The translations under genes and the position numbers were made by a program. The notes beneath the pieces were generated by a model. It saw nothing but the letters and a program-made list of their open reading frames with translations. It ran no database searches and was not told where the DNA came from. Of a stretch of DNA of 64,000 nt, positions 42,586 to 54,711 are shown one piece after another. Source of the DNA: Lepus europaeus. Its lineage: Eukaryota; Chordata; Mammalia; Lagomorpha; Leporidae. Location of the stretch: positions 96,411,388 to 96,475,387 of the forward strand of contig NC_084828.1 of the NCBI RefSeq assembly GCF_033115175.1. Direction: 5' to 3'. Every line of letters starts with the position of its first letter. Positions within the stretch are counted from its first letter, which is position 1.

Positions 42586-43629
42586 AACAGATTTACAGAG
42601 AGTGTTTCTGTTTTATTCTCACACCTCCATGTGCAAAGGTACACAGTACTACCAATTCCTGAACGTTGGTTGTTCTGAGTATGAATGAGAAATCGCCTAC
42701 CAGCTTTCCTCTCTCCTAGAGTAGGACTGCACTTGTCCTGTCTGCTAATCTTGTTGTCATTTTCCCACTGGCTTTCCAACTAAAGAAACTTTGTGGCTGT
42801 TGTCTCTTGTCTAATTTTCCTTAGTGTTTAAATCTTTTAATAAGATTTTTGTACGGCACTTTGGTGAACTATCAGGAGAGAGGAGAAATATCAATCTTCT
42901 AATTTTAACTAAAAATCAAGACTTTCATCTATAAAGAAAAAGTTCCTATCTGCAGGGAGGGCAAAGCAGGGTAAAAACGTGTAGGAGCCTGAAAAAGTCT
43001 CCCCAGACCCACAAGCTACTCCAAGTTCCCTGGAGAGCTCTGAAACCTCACTGCACGCTGGCCAGCCCAAGGGATTGCCCCAGGCAATGCTCAGCTCACG
43101 GCAGCTCAGACTGGCAAAGCCGTAAAGGCCGGTGCGTTGAGAAAGATCAACCCGTACTATCCAACCCTCTAGGCAGGAGAGCCAGGCAAAGCCACAGCCA
43201 AGGTAGAAAATAGGTGCCCCGAAGGAAGACTTAGTATCTACACCTCAGTCTGTGCCCCGCGGAGCATCCGCTCAGTGATTCCTCACTGTCTACACACACA
43301 GCAGAGGGAAGATAATGCTTGTCCATCACTGTCTTATCACAGTCTTTGATCTGATCAAGATAAATTCATACAGAAATGCACTCCTTGACTCTGCCTTTTC
43401 ACCTTGGACCCTCACGTAGTTCAACTGATAGATTTTTCTTTCAGTATCTACTTTAGATATTCAACAGCTAACTCCAAGCTGAAGACAAGCAGGAAAACAG
43501 AACCCCTAGCCCCCCAGTTAATCCACCTTCCAGCATCTTAGGAAGTTCAGCCTGGGATGTCGAGTTTGCTTTCTGAAAGGACTTTGGAAGATGAGTTTAT
43601 CACAGCACCACTTTGTCCAAAACCCAGGT
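42586..43629. other. Intergenic unique sequence
   Basis: No gene or recognised repeat. Confidence 0.4.
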
Positions 43630-44190
43630 TTTTATTTTTTATTTTTTTTTATTTTTAACTTTTATTTAATGAATATAAATTTCCAGTGTACAGCTTATGG
43701 ATTACAATGGCTTCCCCCTCCCATAACTTCCCTCCCACCCGCAACCCTCCCCCTCCCTCTCCCTCTCCCCCTCCATTTGCATCAAGATTCATTTTCAATT
43801 CTCTTTATATACAGATCAATTTAGTATAAAGATTTCAACAGTTTGCACCCACATAGAAACACAAAGTGAAACATACTGTTTGAGTACTAGTTATAGCATT
43901 ACATCACAATGTACAGCACATTAAGGACAGAGATCCCACATGAGGAGCAAGTGCACAGTGGCTCTTGTTGTTGACCCAACAAATTGACACTCTAGTTTAT
44001 CGCGCCAGTAACCACCCTAAGCTGTCGTCATGAATTGCCAAGGCTATGGAAGCCTTCCAAGTTTGCCGACTCTGATCATATTTAGACAAGGTCATAAAAG
44101 AGAGAGTGAGGATAGTAACCAATGATCCTAAGAGTGGCATTTACCAGGTCTGAACAATTATACAGCATGAAGTGGGGAAGAGGTTTTAAG
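43630..44190 (-). mobile_element. LINE-1 3' UTR fragment (lagomorph type)
   Basis: Starts with a T-rich (reversed poly-A) stretch. The pyrimidine block at 43738-43775 is a G-rich polypurine tract on the minus strand, a usual L1 3' UTR feature. No ORF2 sequence is left; the right edge is approximate. Confidence 0.7.
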
Positions 44191-44576
44191 GTGTGCTTCG
44201 ATTGAAATCTGTTGGAATCACCAGTTACTAAGTGACACTGTAACTTATGGTTTGTTTTATTTAAATCAAGCTAAATCCAAAATTCTGAAGTTGCTTTTCA
44301 AAAGGGTGTTTAAGGAAAATAACATGAAAGCCACCCCTCCACTCTTTCTCCTTTCTGGGCAGATTCAAAGGCCTTCCCAGAGACATCTCAGAAAGCACCG
44401 GCGAGTTACCCAGTGCCACAGTATTTCAGTGGGGACAGATGGCAGAGTGGCAGTGCTAGGAGTTTTTGTTGAAGTCCTGTTGACATAACCAAAAATAATT
44501 TGCTCTAGAAGCAGCTGACAATATTTGTCTGCTAGTCACAGACTTCAGCAAGCCCATAAATCAGAATTTAAAATTG

Positions 44577-44911
44577 CAGGGGTTGGCACTGTGGCATAGC
44601 AGGTAAAGCTGACACCTGCACTGCCAGCATCCTATATGGGCACCGGTTCAAGTCCCGGCTGCTCCACTTCTGATCCAGCTCTCTGCTATGGCCTAGGAAA
44701 GCAGTAGAAGATGGCACAAGTCCTTGGGACCCTGCACCCACGTGGGAGACCCAGAGGAAGCTCCTGGCTCCTCGCTTCAGATAGGCACAGCTCCAGCCGT
44801 TGTGGCCATCTGGAGAGTGAACTAGCAGATTGAAGACTTTCTCTGCCTCTGCCTCTCTGTAACTCTGCCTTTCAAATAAATAAATAAGTCTTTAAAAAAT
44901 AAAATAAAATT
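44577..44911 (+). mobile_element. C-SINE (+)
   Basis: GGGGTTGGCACTGTGGC head, CACCGGTTCAAGTCCCGG, AAATAAATAAATAAGTC tail. Confidence 0.92.
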
Positions 44912-44968
44912 GGAAACCAAAATCTACATGGTCTTCCAAGGAGTCAGAATGTTAATAAGCAGTCAGGG

Positions 44969-45297
44969 CTGGAGCCGGCGCTGTGGCACAGTGGGTTAAT
45001 CCTCTGCCTGCTGCACCAGCATACCATATGGGCCCTGGTTCATGTCCTTGCTGCTCCTTCTCCAATCCAGCTCTCTGCTATGGCCTGGGAAAGTAGTAGT
45101 AGATGGCTCAAGTCCGTGGGCTTCTGTACCCAGCGTGGGAGACTGGAGGAAGCTCCTGGCTTTGCATCGGTGCAGCTCTGGTCGTTGCAGCCATCTGAGA
45201 GTGAACCAGTGGACGGAAGTCCTTTCTCTCTGTCTCTCCCTCTCACTGTTTGTAACTCTGTCTCTCAAATAAATAAATAAAATCTTTCAAAAAATTA
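44969..45297 (+). mobile_element. C-SINE (+)
   Basis: GAGCCGGCGCTGTGGCAC head; perfect 15-bp duplication AATAAGCAGTCAGGG at 44954-44968 and 45298-45312. Confidence 0.95.
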
Positions 45298-45361
45298 AAT
45301 AAGCAGTCAGGGTGATCCCAGAGGAAATTGAGGGTGCAAAATGCTTGCTTCCCCCAAAAGT

Positions 45362-45692
45362 TATCTTTATTTATTTATTTATTTATTTGAAAGTCGGAAT
45401 TACACAGAGAGAGGAGAGGCAGAAAGATAGAGGTCTTCCATCTGCTGGTTCACTCCCCAATTGACTGCAATGGCCAGAGCTGCGCTAATCCAAAGCCAGG
45501 TGGCAGGAGTTTCTTCTGGGTTTCCCACGAGGGTGCAGGGGCCCAAGGACTTGAGCCATCTTCTACTGCTTTCCCAGGCCATAGCAGAGAGCTGGATTGG
45601 GAGAGGAGCAGCCGGGACCAGAACCAGCGCCCATATGGGATGCTGGCGCAGCAGGCCAGGGCATTAACCCGCTGTGCCACAGCACTGGCCTC
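45362..45692 (-). mobile_element. C-SINE (-)
   Basis: (ATTT)n, GAAAGTCGGAATTACAC, CACAGCACTGGCC end. Confidence 0.92.
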
Positions 45693-46575
45693 CAGAAGTT
45701 CTCTTTAGAAAGGTCAGAAGTGCCTTCCCCACTCCTTGGGAGCTTCCAATCTTATGAGAATAGCAAGGGAGTGGTGATTCTATCCTTCTGAGCTCACAGT
45801 TTACTTTGAGAACATGTTACCTATCCACCCTTCAGAGGCAAATAAGATCACAGGGCAGGTCTTCTGATGGGTTATGTCCTTGCCTTGTAACTGAATGTGA
45901 AGCTGCTGGTCAAGTTTTCTTCTTCCCCAAAACTGTGCTTAAAAACCCCAGCACCACCAGCCCCTCCAGGTTTTGCCTGTCTTGGGGATCCCCTCCTGGC
46001 CACTCTGCCAGGAGGTCTCTGACTTAAATAAATCGTGCTTTTCTCTCTGCCTTGTCCAATAGGAAATTCTTCTTCCATGTGAGACAAAGAATGGAGGTAA
46101 TCTTTTCTCCACCGTGTTTCCGCTGTTACAGTCTGGCTAATGGCTGCACAGTCCCACAGGCCACACTCTGTACCTTGGTGTCCCAGCCAGAAGACTTCAG
46201 ATGCACTGTATCCATACATAGTATTTATTTTAACAAAGCTGTAATTTTTTTTTATTCAGCATCAGAAAAATGCAACAAATTAAACCTGAGATTCCAGTGA
46301 AGGTAAGTAAATGCAAATTATAACCTGTGGTCACAATAATTTGTTAAGGAAAATTAGATAAAGAAGTCCAAAGGTACTCGGGTATGGCATAAATCATGAA
46401 GTCTGAATAACTGGAGGATGACTGGATTTATAGCAAGGAAATAAGGTCTCTGAGCTGCTTCACTTCCACATGTTTTGCACCACAACCTGACATGCAGGGA
46501 CAGGAACTAGGAACACCTTCACCCAGAGGCAGGCTCAATTTCAAATCTGGGCAAATTCTTCATTCAAAATTGACA
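45693..46575. other. Intergenic unique sequence
   Basis: A good acceptor-like tract (CTGCCTTGTCCAATAG, ending 46060) is followed 36 bp later by a donor-like GAG/GTAATC; no supported gene. Confidence 0.35.
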
Positions 46576-46890
46576 TACGGGGCCAGTATGTCAAAACTGA
46601 CATACGGGGCACAGTGGGCTAGGTCTCTGCCTGTGTCACTGGCATCCCATATGAGCGCCTCTTCTGATCTAGCTCTCTGCTTATGGCCTGGGAAGGCGGT
46701 AGAAGGTGGCCTGAGTGCTTGGACCCCTGTACCCTCATGGGAGACCCAGAAGAAGCTCCTGGCTCCTGGCTTCGGATCACCTCAGCTCCAGCCATTGCAA
46801 TCATTTCGGGAGTGAACCAGTGGGTGGAAGACTTCTCTGTCTCTCCTTCTCTCTGTCTATAATTCTACCTTTCAAATAAACAAGTAAATC
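46576..46890 (+). mobile_element. C-SINE (+) with rearranged head, host of a nested SINE
   Basis: The head GGGGCCAGTATGTC is interrupted by a repeat of the flank (ACTGACATACGGGG) before CACAGTGGGC. Its tail AAGTAAATC is split by the next element. Confidence 0.85.
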
Positions 46891-47222
46891 TTTTTTTTTT
46901 TTTTTTAACTTTTTGACAGGCAGAGTGGACAGTGAGAGAGAGAGAGACAGAGAGAAAGGTCTTACTTTTGCTGTTGGTTCACCCTCCAATGGCCACCGCA
47001 CCGCGCTGATCCGATGGCAGGAGCCAGGTGCTTCTCCTGGTCTCCCATGGGGTGCAGGACCCAAGCACTTGGGCCTTCTTCCACTGCACTCCCTGGCCAC
47101 AGCAGAGAGCTGGCCTGGAAGAGTGGCAACCAGGACAGAATCCGGCGCCCCGACCGGGACTAGAACCCGGTGTGCCGGTGCCACTAGGCGGAGGATTAGC
47201 CTGTTGAGCCACGGTGCCGGCC
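46890..47222 (-). mobile_element. Young C-SINE (-) nested in an older SINE tail
   Basis: TTTTTGACAGGCAGAGTGG to GGTGCCGGCC; AGTAAATCTTTTTTTT occurs on both sides, so it inserted in the tail of the 46576 copy. Confidence 0.93.
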
Positions 47223-47561
47223 AGTAAATCTTTTTTTTAAAAAACTGACATACAACATCTGCAGAAGGAACAACCACAAAGCAACTCCTGAGGGCATAGG
47301 CACACTGAGCTTTTCTCCTTAGTGTGGTCGGGTGAAGAGAAATTTCATTTTTCAAATGTCTTTGTTGATTTTAAATCATTGCTTGTGCAATAAAAAGTAG
47401 GATTTAAAAATTGCAAGTAGAATGACAATTTCTGAACAATTTCTAAATTTTGCCTAGTTTAAAATAGTTCCTTGTTAAAAGGACATGTATGTAAATCATC
47501 AGCATTTCAGTAAGTAGATGAAAGCTTACGAAGCAAAGGGATAAAAGTAAGGGACAAACAT

Positions 47562-47868
47562 TTAGCAGCACAGTTAAGATGCCACTGGGGGCACCCACAT
47601 CCACATCAGAGTGCCTGGGTTTCAGTCCTGGCTCCACTTCTGATCCAGCTTCCTGCTATTGCACACCCTGGGAAACGGCAAGCAATGGCTCAAGTACTTG
47701 GGTCTCTGCCACCCATGGGGGAGACCCAGATGGAGTTCCTGTGTCCTGGCTTCAGCCTGACCCAGCCCCGGCTATTGTAGACAGTTGGGGAGTGAACCAA
47801 CAGAGGGAAGATCTCTCTCTGTGTGTATGTCCTTTCATATATAATGAAAATAAAAAGTAAATTTTTTA
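47562..47868 (+). mobile_element. Old C-repeat-like SINE (+)
   Basis: AGCAGCACAGTTAAGATGCC head, GGGAGTGAACCAACAGAGG, ATAATGAAAATAAAAAG tail. Confidence 0.72.
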
Positions 47869-47938
47869 GAAATAGTAAAACTGTCATATGAGCTGAAGGA
47901 ACATCAGAAAAGTATCACTTTTTAGAAACTTGATTAGC

Positions 47939-48293
47939 GCCGGCGCCGTGGCTCACTAGGCTAATCCTCTGCCTTGTGGCGCCAGCACCCCGGGTTCTAG
48001 TCCTGGTCAGGGCACCGATCCTGTCCCGGTTGCCCCTCTTCCAGGCCAGCTCTCTGCTGTGGCCAGGGAGTGCAGTGGAGGATGGCCCAAGTCCTTGGGC
48101 CCTGCACCCCATGGGAGACCAGGATAAGCACCTGGCTCCTGCCATCGGATCAGCGCGGTGCGCCGGCCGCAGCACGCCTACCGCAGCACGCCTACCGCGG
48201 CGGCCATTGGAGGGTGAACCAACAGCAAAAGGAAGACCTTCCTCTCTGTCTCTCTCTCACTGTCCACTCTGCCTGTCAAAAAAAAAAAAAAAA
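47939..48293 (+). mobile_element. Young C-SINE (+)
   Basis: GCCGGCGCCGTGGCTCAC head; perfect 15-bp duplication AGAAACTTGATTAGC at 47924-47938 and 48294-48308. Contains an internal tandem CAGCACGCCTACCG x2. Confidence 0.96.
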
Positions 48294-48654
48294 AGAAACT
48301 TGATTAGCAGAATCTCTAAAATAAAGTAAAACAGAATGTTGACCTTACAAGTCAGTGTAGGAAATAGATAATATCTCTTTGCCTTTGTAGCCTTAATACT
48401 CATTCCTACTCGTTCAAAAACACTTATTGAGTGCTTACTTCTGTGCAAAAGGAATTATTGCTAGTAATGAAAGAATTTCTCCCATCAATTTGGCTTAAGA
48501 ATAAAACAGGCAAAAAAATTTTTTTTTCCAGATTTGGAATCAATATTCACAACTTCTTAGAAGCTTTTCCAGGACAATTCTGTTATGTTTTAATCACTTA
48601 TTTACTGTCTTCCCTCAGTTTTGATTGTATGCAAAACCCAATAAAGTTGATCGA

Positions 48655-49090
48655 ATATTGTGGGTTGGCACAATAACGTCCTACCCTAAAGATTTCCATG
48701 TCCCGATCTCCAAAACCTCTGAAAATGTTATTTCATACAGCGAAAGGACATTTGCCGTTGTGGTTAAATTAAAGAGCTTGAGATGGAGAGAGTAGACTAG
48801 ATTCTCCAAATGGGTCCAACGTGATCACAAGGTCCTTTTAAGAGGGAGGTAGGCAGGTCAGAACCAAAGATGTGACAACCATGGAAACAGTGAGTGGCTA
48901 CAAGTCAAGAAGGGGGCAGCCTTTGGAGGCTGGAAAAGGCAGGGATGGATCCCCTAGATCTCTGGAGGGAACACAGCTCCGTTTAATGTAAGCCCTGTGA
49001 GACCCATTTCAGATCTACAGTCTCCAGAACAGTAAGATAACCAATTCATGTTGCTGGAAGTCACCAAGCTACTGTGAATTACAGCAGCAA
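48655..49090 (+). mobile_element. Ancient mammalian interspersed repeat, family unresolved
   Basis: TGTGGTTAAATTAAAGAGC, AAGGTCCTTTTAAGAGG, GGCTGGAAAAGGCAG and CCAGAACAGTAAGATAAC belong to a well-known old repeat, possibly LTR-related. I cannot place it without a library search. No coding part. Confidence 0.55.
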
Positions 49091-49436
49091 TTGAAAATAA
49101 ATACAAGCATCAGGACTCTGTGCTAAACATTGTGAGAGGCTCAAGAGTGAATAAAATATAATCCCTCCTTTCAAGAAGTGTACAATTTGGTAGATAATAA
49201 AACACACCCACTAAACTACAGGCTGCGTCATGATGAACAGCGTAAGTGCAATACAACAGAATGGTTATGGGAACCCGAAGGAAAGAAATGGCTGTATGTC
49301 TAGGGTGATTAGGAGGGGTCTAGTGGAGGGGCAGTTTTAGAGTGAACTTTAAGAAGGGAAGTAAGTTCAAGAGATAAGAGGGGTGGGGGAAAAAAAATCA
49401 CACTTTCACAAATTGAATCAGAGGGAAATTACTTTC

Positions 49437-49771
49437 TTTTTTTTTTTTTTAAGATTCATTTATTTATTTGAAAGGCAGAGTTACAGAGAATCAGGGGCAG
49501 AGAGAGAGAATGAGAGAGGTCTTCTGTCCACTGATTCACTAACCAAATGGCTGCAACTGCCAGAGCTGCGCTGACCCAAAGCCAGGAGCCAGGAGCTTCT
49601 TCTGGGTCTCCCACGCGGGTGCAGAGGCCCATGGACTTGGAACATCTTCTATTGCTTTCCCATGCCATAGCAGAGAGCTGGATCGGAAGTGGAGCAGACG
49701 GGTCTCGAACCGACGCCCATCTGGGATTCCAGCACTGCAGGCAGCGGCTTTACCTGCTAGGCCAGCCCTGA
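49437..49771 (-). mobile_element. C-SINE (-)
   Basis: T run, AAGATTCATTTATTTATTT, TAGGCCAGCCCT end; 12-bp duplication GAAATTACTTTC at 49425-49436 and 49772-49783. Confidence 0.94.
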
Positions 49772-50274
49772 GAAATTACTTTCAAGTAAATCTATTAGTC
49801 ATTTGAGAAAGAAAATAGTATTGTAATACAAAAGCATCAGGCTCTAACATACCTTTTGTACAAGGCAAGATATGGTTAGCTTTACTTAAATCCAAAGAAT
49901 GGGCTCAATGGTAATTATCATTTTAAAGCTTATAAATGTAATATATGCTCATGGTATGAAAAACATAAAAACAGGAAAGTATCAAGTAGAAAGCAAGTCT
50001 CCCTCTGGAAGAAATCACTGTCTCCTTTTAGAAACGTTGATGGAGATAATTATGTGTAATACATGGTTCTCTGTATAAACCCAGTGTGTAGCTATCCATT
50101 TGTAACACAAACAAGATTTTACTAAATATAACATTGTTCGAGGAGCTTTTTAAGTTTACATCTTAAACATCTTTCCATATTGGCACACACAGATTCAGTG
50201 ACCTCATTGTTGCCATTTTATCATGTCGACACCCAATCCCGGATGCTATGTTACATTTAGCGATGGTTCTTTTT

Positions 50275-51090
50275 TTTTAGTTAAACTATTTATTTTGAGA
50301 TAATCACACGTTCACATGCAGTCGTAAGAAATAAAGCGGAGAGAGCCCTTGTGCTCTTCGCCCAGTTTCTAACAATGGTAACATCTCATAAGACTTCAGC
50401 TGGGAGACAAGGTGCAAACCATGTCCAATCCCCACAAACCTCCTTCCTGCTGCCTTTATAGCCACGCCCCCTTCTCTCCCGCCCCCGCCCCCTCCTCAAA
50501 CCTGGCTACTACTAATCTGTTTTGCATTTCTATGATTTTTGTCATTTCAGAAATATCATTCAAATGGAATCATGCGGTATGTCACCTTGTGGGGTTGGCT
50601 TTTTGTCCTTTAGCATGATAGTCCCTAGCACCATTCTCTTACCAGTTCAAAGACATCTGGATTGTTCTCAGGTTTTGGCTATTACGCGTAAAGCTGCTAT
50701 GAACGCTTGCGTGCAAGTCTTTATTGAACGTAAATTTTCATTTCTCTTGTCTAAATGTCCAAGAGTGAAACTGCTGGAGCCCGTAGGATGGTGATTGCAT
50801 GCTTAGGGACACTGTCCAATGTTTTCCGGAGTGGTTGCACCATTTTACATCGCCGCCAGTAACCTCCGGGGAGAGATGCCAGCTCATCGCATCGTAGCCA
50901 CTCTAATAGGTGTCCAACTGTAGTGCTATCTCCTTGTGGCTTTTCATTTGTATTTCTCATCCGGCTACTAACGCTAAATACCTTTCATGTGCTTCTTATC
51001 ACCTGTATAACCCACTTCACTGAAATGTCTTTTGCTCAGCGCTAGAGCTTTGTCAGTTTGCAAGTATTTTCTCCCAGTCTGAGTCTTTCC
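50275..51090 (-). mobile_element. Ancient LINE-1 3' fragment
   Basis: Reverse-strand L1M-type landmarks: GGCTTTTTGTCCTTTAGCATG, TAAAGCTGCTATGAACG and GGAGTGGTTGCACCATTTTAC. Frames are broken. Confidence 0.7.
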
Positions 51091-51647
51091 AAAGCCAGGT
51101 TTTCCTGGCAGGCGGCTGGTGTCCTGGCGTGCCCAGTGACCAGCGGGCGGTCTGTACCCCGGCATGGCGGGCAGGACCAGACCACCATCTGGCTCCCAAG
51201 GGCTTGACCAGGAGCCCCGTGGGCTCAGCAGCTGCGTTCGCGGGGACCTAGAGCGTGGGCAAAGCCCAGATGGCCCCGCGCGCCCTTGGCTCAGCTCAGC
51301 GTCCCGACCCGCGGGCCCAGACAGCTGCTCAGAGCGCTGTGTTCTTCGAAGTGTGGCTCCTGTCTCAGTTACTGCCTGTTTGCAGCCCCGGCCTGTGGCC
51401 TTGAAGAGCAAACGGAACGCGCCAACCAGCCACCTGGCCTTCCTGATTCATCTGTCCCCAGCCCTGGGCTCCTTCCTCATCTCTAGCTCCCTGCGCAGAT
51501 GCAACCGGCAGGAAAGGCTGGACTTGGCAGCCACCAGCCAGCCTGCTCCCTGGCTCATCGTCTGCTGCACGGCCGGCCACACAGTGACGGTAAGATGTCT
51601 CTGGCCGCACCCCACCCTGTCCGGTGTCCCACCTCCCGGCGGACGTT
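51091..51647. other. GC-rich intergenic block with a long open frame
   Basis: Frames stay open for up to 243 codons on the + strand (from 51164) and over 100 codons in other frames, because of GC content. No motif or family resemblance, and the + frame runs into an old SINE. Treated as non-coding. Confidence 0.35.
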
Positions 51648-51913
51648 CCTGCGGGTTAAGACGCCTGCGCACCATGCTGCTGTGCTTGGGTTCCAGCCCA
51701 GCTTCCCAGCTCAGCTTCCTGCACATGCACAGCCCAGGGGGCAGCAGGTTCGTGTGCTTGGGTCCCTGCCACTCACGTGGGAGACCGGATGCAGTTTTGG
51801 GCTCCTGGCTTTCACCTGGCCCAGCCCCTGCTCCTTCATGTTGTGGGCATCTGGAAAATGAACTAGGGGACGGAAAATCTCTCTCATTCTTTTAAATAAA
51901 TACGATCTTAAAA
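51648..51913 (+). mobile_element. Old C-repeat-like SINE (+), partial
   Basis: GCGGGTTAAGACGCCTGCG head, CTGGCTTTCACCTGGCCC, TTTTAAATAAATACGATC tail. Confidence 0.68.
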
Positions 51914-52409
51914 GCCCTCCATGAACCAAGCTTAAAAAAATAAAATGCACCTGCCATTGGTTAAAAAAAAAAAAAGGTTTTTTATTATGAAAATGAGACC
52001 AATTTGGAAATATTTCCTTACTTTTTCCATTTGTCTCAATTATGTTCATTAATTGATCACTGAAGCTTTGATTTTTTTTTTAATTTTTTAAATTTTTTTT
52101 GGTCATGGCTATGTTATCTGTTTTCATTAGATAATTCTAACATTTCTGTCATCTTAGTCAGCAGCTGTTGTCTTTTATTCAATTTGAGATCTTCATGATT
52201 TTTGGTATAACAAGTGATTTTTCTATTGAAACTTGTATACTTTTGTATGGTTATGTGACTCTCAGTTTTTGTTTTTTTCCCCTCACTATATTGCTTTTTT
52301 AACCAGTAGACTAACAATCACATGTTAGATGGGAGAACTCATTCTAATAGGTTCTGGGTGGGCATGCAGAGTCTACTATGGGCATTTCCACTTCAAATAG
52401 ACCTTCCCA

Positions 52410-52712
52410 TTGATTTATCATTTATTTATATTATTTGAAAGAGAGAGATCCAGTCCCCACCTGCTAGTTCACTCCCCAAATACCCACAACAGTCAGGGCT
52501 GAGCCAGGCCTAATCCAAGAACTTAGAACTCCATCTAGGTCTCCTTCATGAGTGAGAGGGATCCAGTCACTTAATCCTTTATCTGCTGCCTCCCATGGTG
52601 ATCATCAGCAGGAAGCTGCATGAGGAGCAGAGCAGGGACTTGAACCCAGACACTGGATAGGGGAAGCAGACGTCCCAAGTAGCATCCGAACCACCGTGCC
52701 AAACACCAGCCT
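52410..52712 (-). mobile_element. Old C-repeat-like SINE (-)
   Basis: ATTTATATTATTTGAAAGAG, CTAGTTCACTCCCCAAATAC, GTGCCAAACACCAGCC end. Confidence 0.72.
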
Positions 52713-52933
52713 CTTTATTTATTTATTTTAAAGCATTACTAATTTATTTATTTGAAAGTCAGCGAGAAGGAGAAGTAGATAAATCAGCGAGAAGGAGAGG
52801 TAGAGAGAGAAAGAGGTCTTCCATCCGCTCAACCAGCTCCCCAGTTGGCCACAACAGCTGGAGCTGCGCCAATCCAAAGCTAGGATCCAGGAGCTTCTTC
52901 TAGGTCTTCCCACGTGGTGCAGGGGCCCAAGCT
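52713..52933 (-). mobile_element. C-SINE (-), head missing
   Basis: TTATTTATTTATTTTAAAGC start; stops at GTGCAGGGGCCCAAG. Contains a local duplication of TCAGCGAGAAGGAGA. Confidence 0.82.
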
Positions 52934-53093
52934 GCCTCTTTATTTTTTAAGGTCTATTTTTTTTTTTTTTCCTGACTGAAAGGCAGAGTGACACAGAAAC
53001 AGTGTGATTTTTACTCATGCCACAGCTTTACATTCCCTGCTTTGAAGTATGGTAATGTACTTTTATTTTAGTCTTTCTCCAGAAGGGTAGAAA

Positions 53094-53437
53094 AAAAAAT
53101 TTTTAAAGAGTTATTTATTTATTTGCAAGTCAGAGTTACACAGAGAGATGAAAGGCAGGGAGAAAGAGAGAGAGAGAGGTCTTCCATCCACTGGTGCACT
53201 CCCCAGATGGCCGCAATGGTAGGAGCTGCGCCTATCCGAAGCCAGGAGCCAGGAGCTTCTTCCAGGTCTCCCACATGGGTGCAGGGGCCCAAGGACTTGG
53301 GCCATCTTCTAATGCTTTCCCAGGCCATGGCAGAGAGCTGGATTGGAAGTGGAGCAGCTGGGTCTCAAACTGGCGCCCATATGGGATGCCAGCGCTTCAA
53401 GCCAGAGTGTTAACCTGCTGTGCCACAGTACCAGCCC
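53094..53437 (-). mobile_element. C-SINE (-)
   Basis: AAAGAGTTATTTATTTATTT start, ACAGTACCAGCCCC end; AAGGGTAGAAAAA on both sides. Confidence 0.93.
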
Positions 53438-53457
53438 CAAGGGTAGAAAAATTTTTA

Positions 53458-53796
53458 TGGAGCTGGTGCTATGGTGTAGTGGGTAAAACCGCCATCTGCA
53501 GTGCTAGCATCCCATATAGGCATTGGTTCAAGTCCTAGCTGCTTCACTTCCAATCCTGCTCTCTGCTATAGCCTGGGAAAGCACTAGAAGATGGTCCAAG
53601 TTCTTGGGCCACTGCACCCATGTGGGAGACCCGGAAGAAGCTCCTGGCTCCTGACTTCGGATCAGCACAGCTCCAGCCATTGTGGCCAACTGGGGAGTGA
53701 ACCAGAAGGTGGAAGACCTCTCTCTCTCTCCCCCTGCCTCTCCTTCTCTGTGTAACTCTGATTTTCAAATAAGTAAAAAAAATCTTTAAAAAAAGT
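53458..53796 (+). mobile_element. C-SINE (+)
   Basis: GGAGCTGGTGCTATGGTG head, TTTTCAAATAAGTAAAAAA tail. Confidence 0.91.
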
Positions 53797-54378
53797 AAAA
53801 AAGAAAAGAAAAACTTTTACACCTTGGTTCCACAAGAATCAAGAACAGAATTTAACAACTTTGGATAAATGGATACAACCACAGTCTTCCATTTTCTTCA
53901 GCTCTACTCATGTCTTGTCTTCATGCAAATGGAATTCTAAGTTACTGCAAAGAACGTGGCAGTGAGTGCCAACCTCTGCATTGCTTCAGGGAACACTGCC
54001 TACATTCAAAGGGCTTTGGTCCGCTAATTCCCTCCAGCAACTGAATATTAAAAGATGGTGAGTAGCATTGCCATCCCTGTCCAGCTCAAGGCAATTCTTT
54101 TTTTTAATTACAGATGTAGGGACAGCATGTAGTGTACTGTGTGCTTCTTAAGTAATACTTAGCAATCACAAGTAACAGTTAGACCCAAACCACACACCTG
54201 AACATACTTTATGCATCAATGGATTATCAAGATGCACCTTGAAATGTGTCGCTATCACTGGACAATCAACTGATGGACTTAACATAATGTCAGTACCTCA
54301 AGATGGCGTATGAATGCCCCTGAGTGACGAAAATGCAAGGTACTTTCATTAGGAAGATGTCACTACCAGCAGAACGCA
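53797..54378. other. Intergenic unique sequence
   Basis: Nothing recognised. Confidence 0.4.
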
Positions 54379-54387
54379 GAGAAAGCC

Positions 54388-54701
54388 TTTTTTTTTGGAC
54401 AGGCAGAGTGGACAGTGAGAGAGAGACAGAGAGAAAGGTCTTACTTTTGCCGTTGGTTCACCCTCCAATGGCCGGTGCACCGCGCTGATCCGAAGGCAGG
54501 AGCCAGGTGCTTCTCCTGGTCTCCCATGGGGTGCAGGGCCCAAGCACTTGGGCCATCCTCCACTGCACTCCCTGGCCACAGCAGAGAGCTGGCCTGGAAG
54601 AGGGGCAACTGGGACAGAATCCTGCGCCCCGACCGAGATTAGAACCCGGTGTGCCGGCGCCGCAAGGCGGAGGATTAGCCTATTGAGCCATGGCGCAGGC
54701 C
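54388..54701 (-). mobile_element. Young C-SINE (-)
   Basis: GGACAGGCAGAGTGGAC, head GGCGCAGGCC; 9-bp duplication GAGAAAGCC at 54379-54387 and 54702-54710. Confidence 0.94.
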
Positions 54702-54711
54702 GAGAAAGCCA

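Noticed and set aside
51164-51895. 243-codon + strand open frame
   Set aside because: It lies in a GC-rich block where several frames are open, has no recognisable motif and runs into an old SINE.
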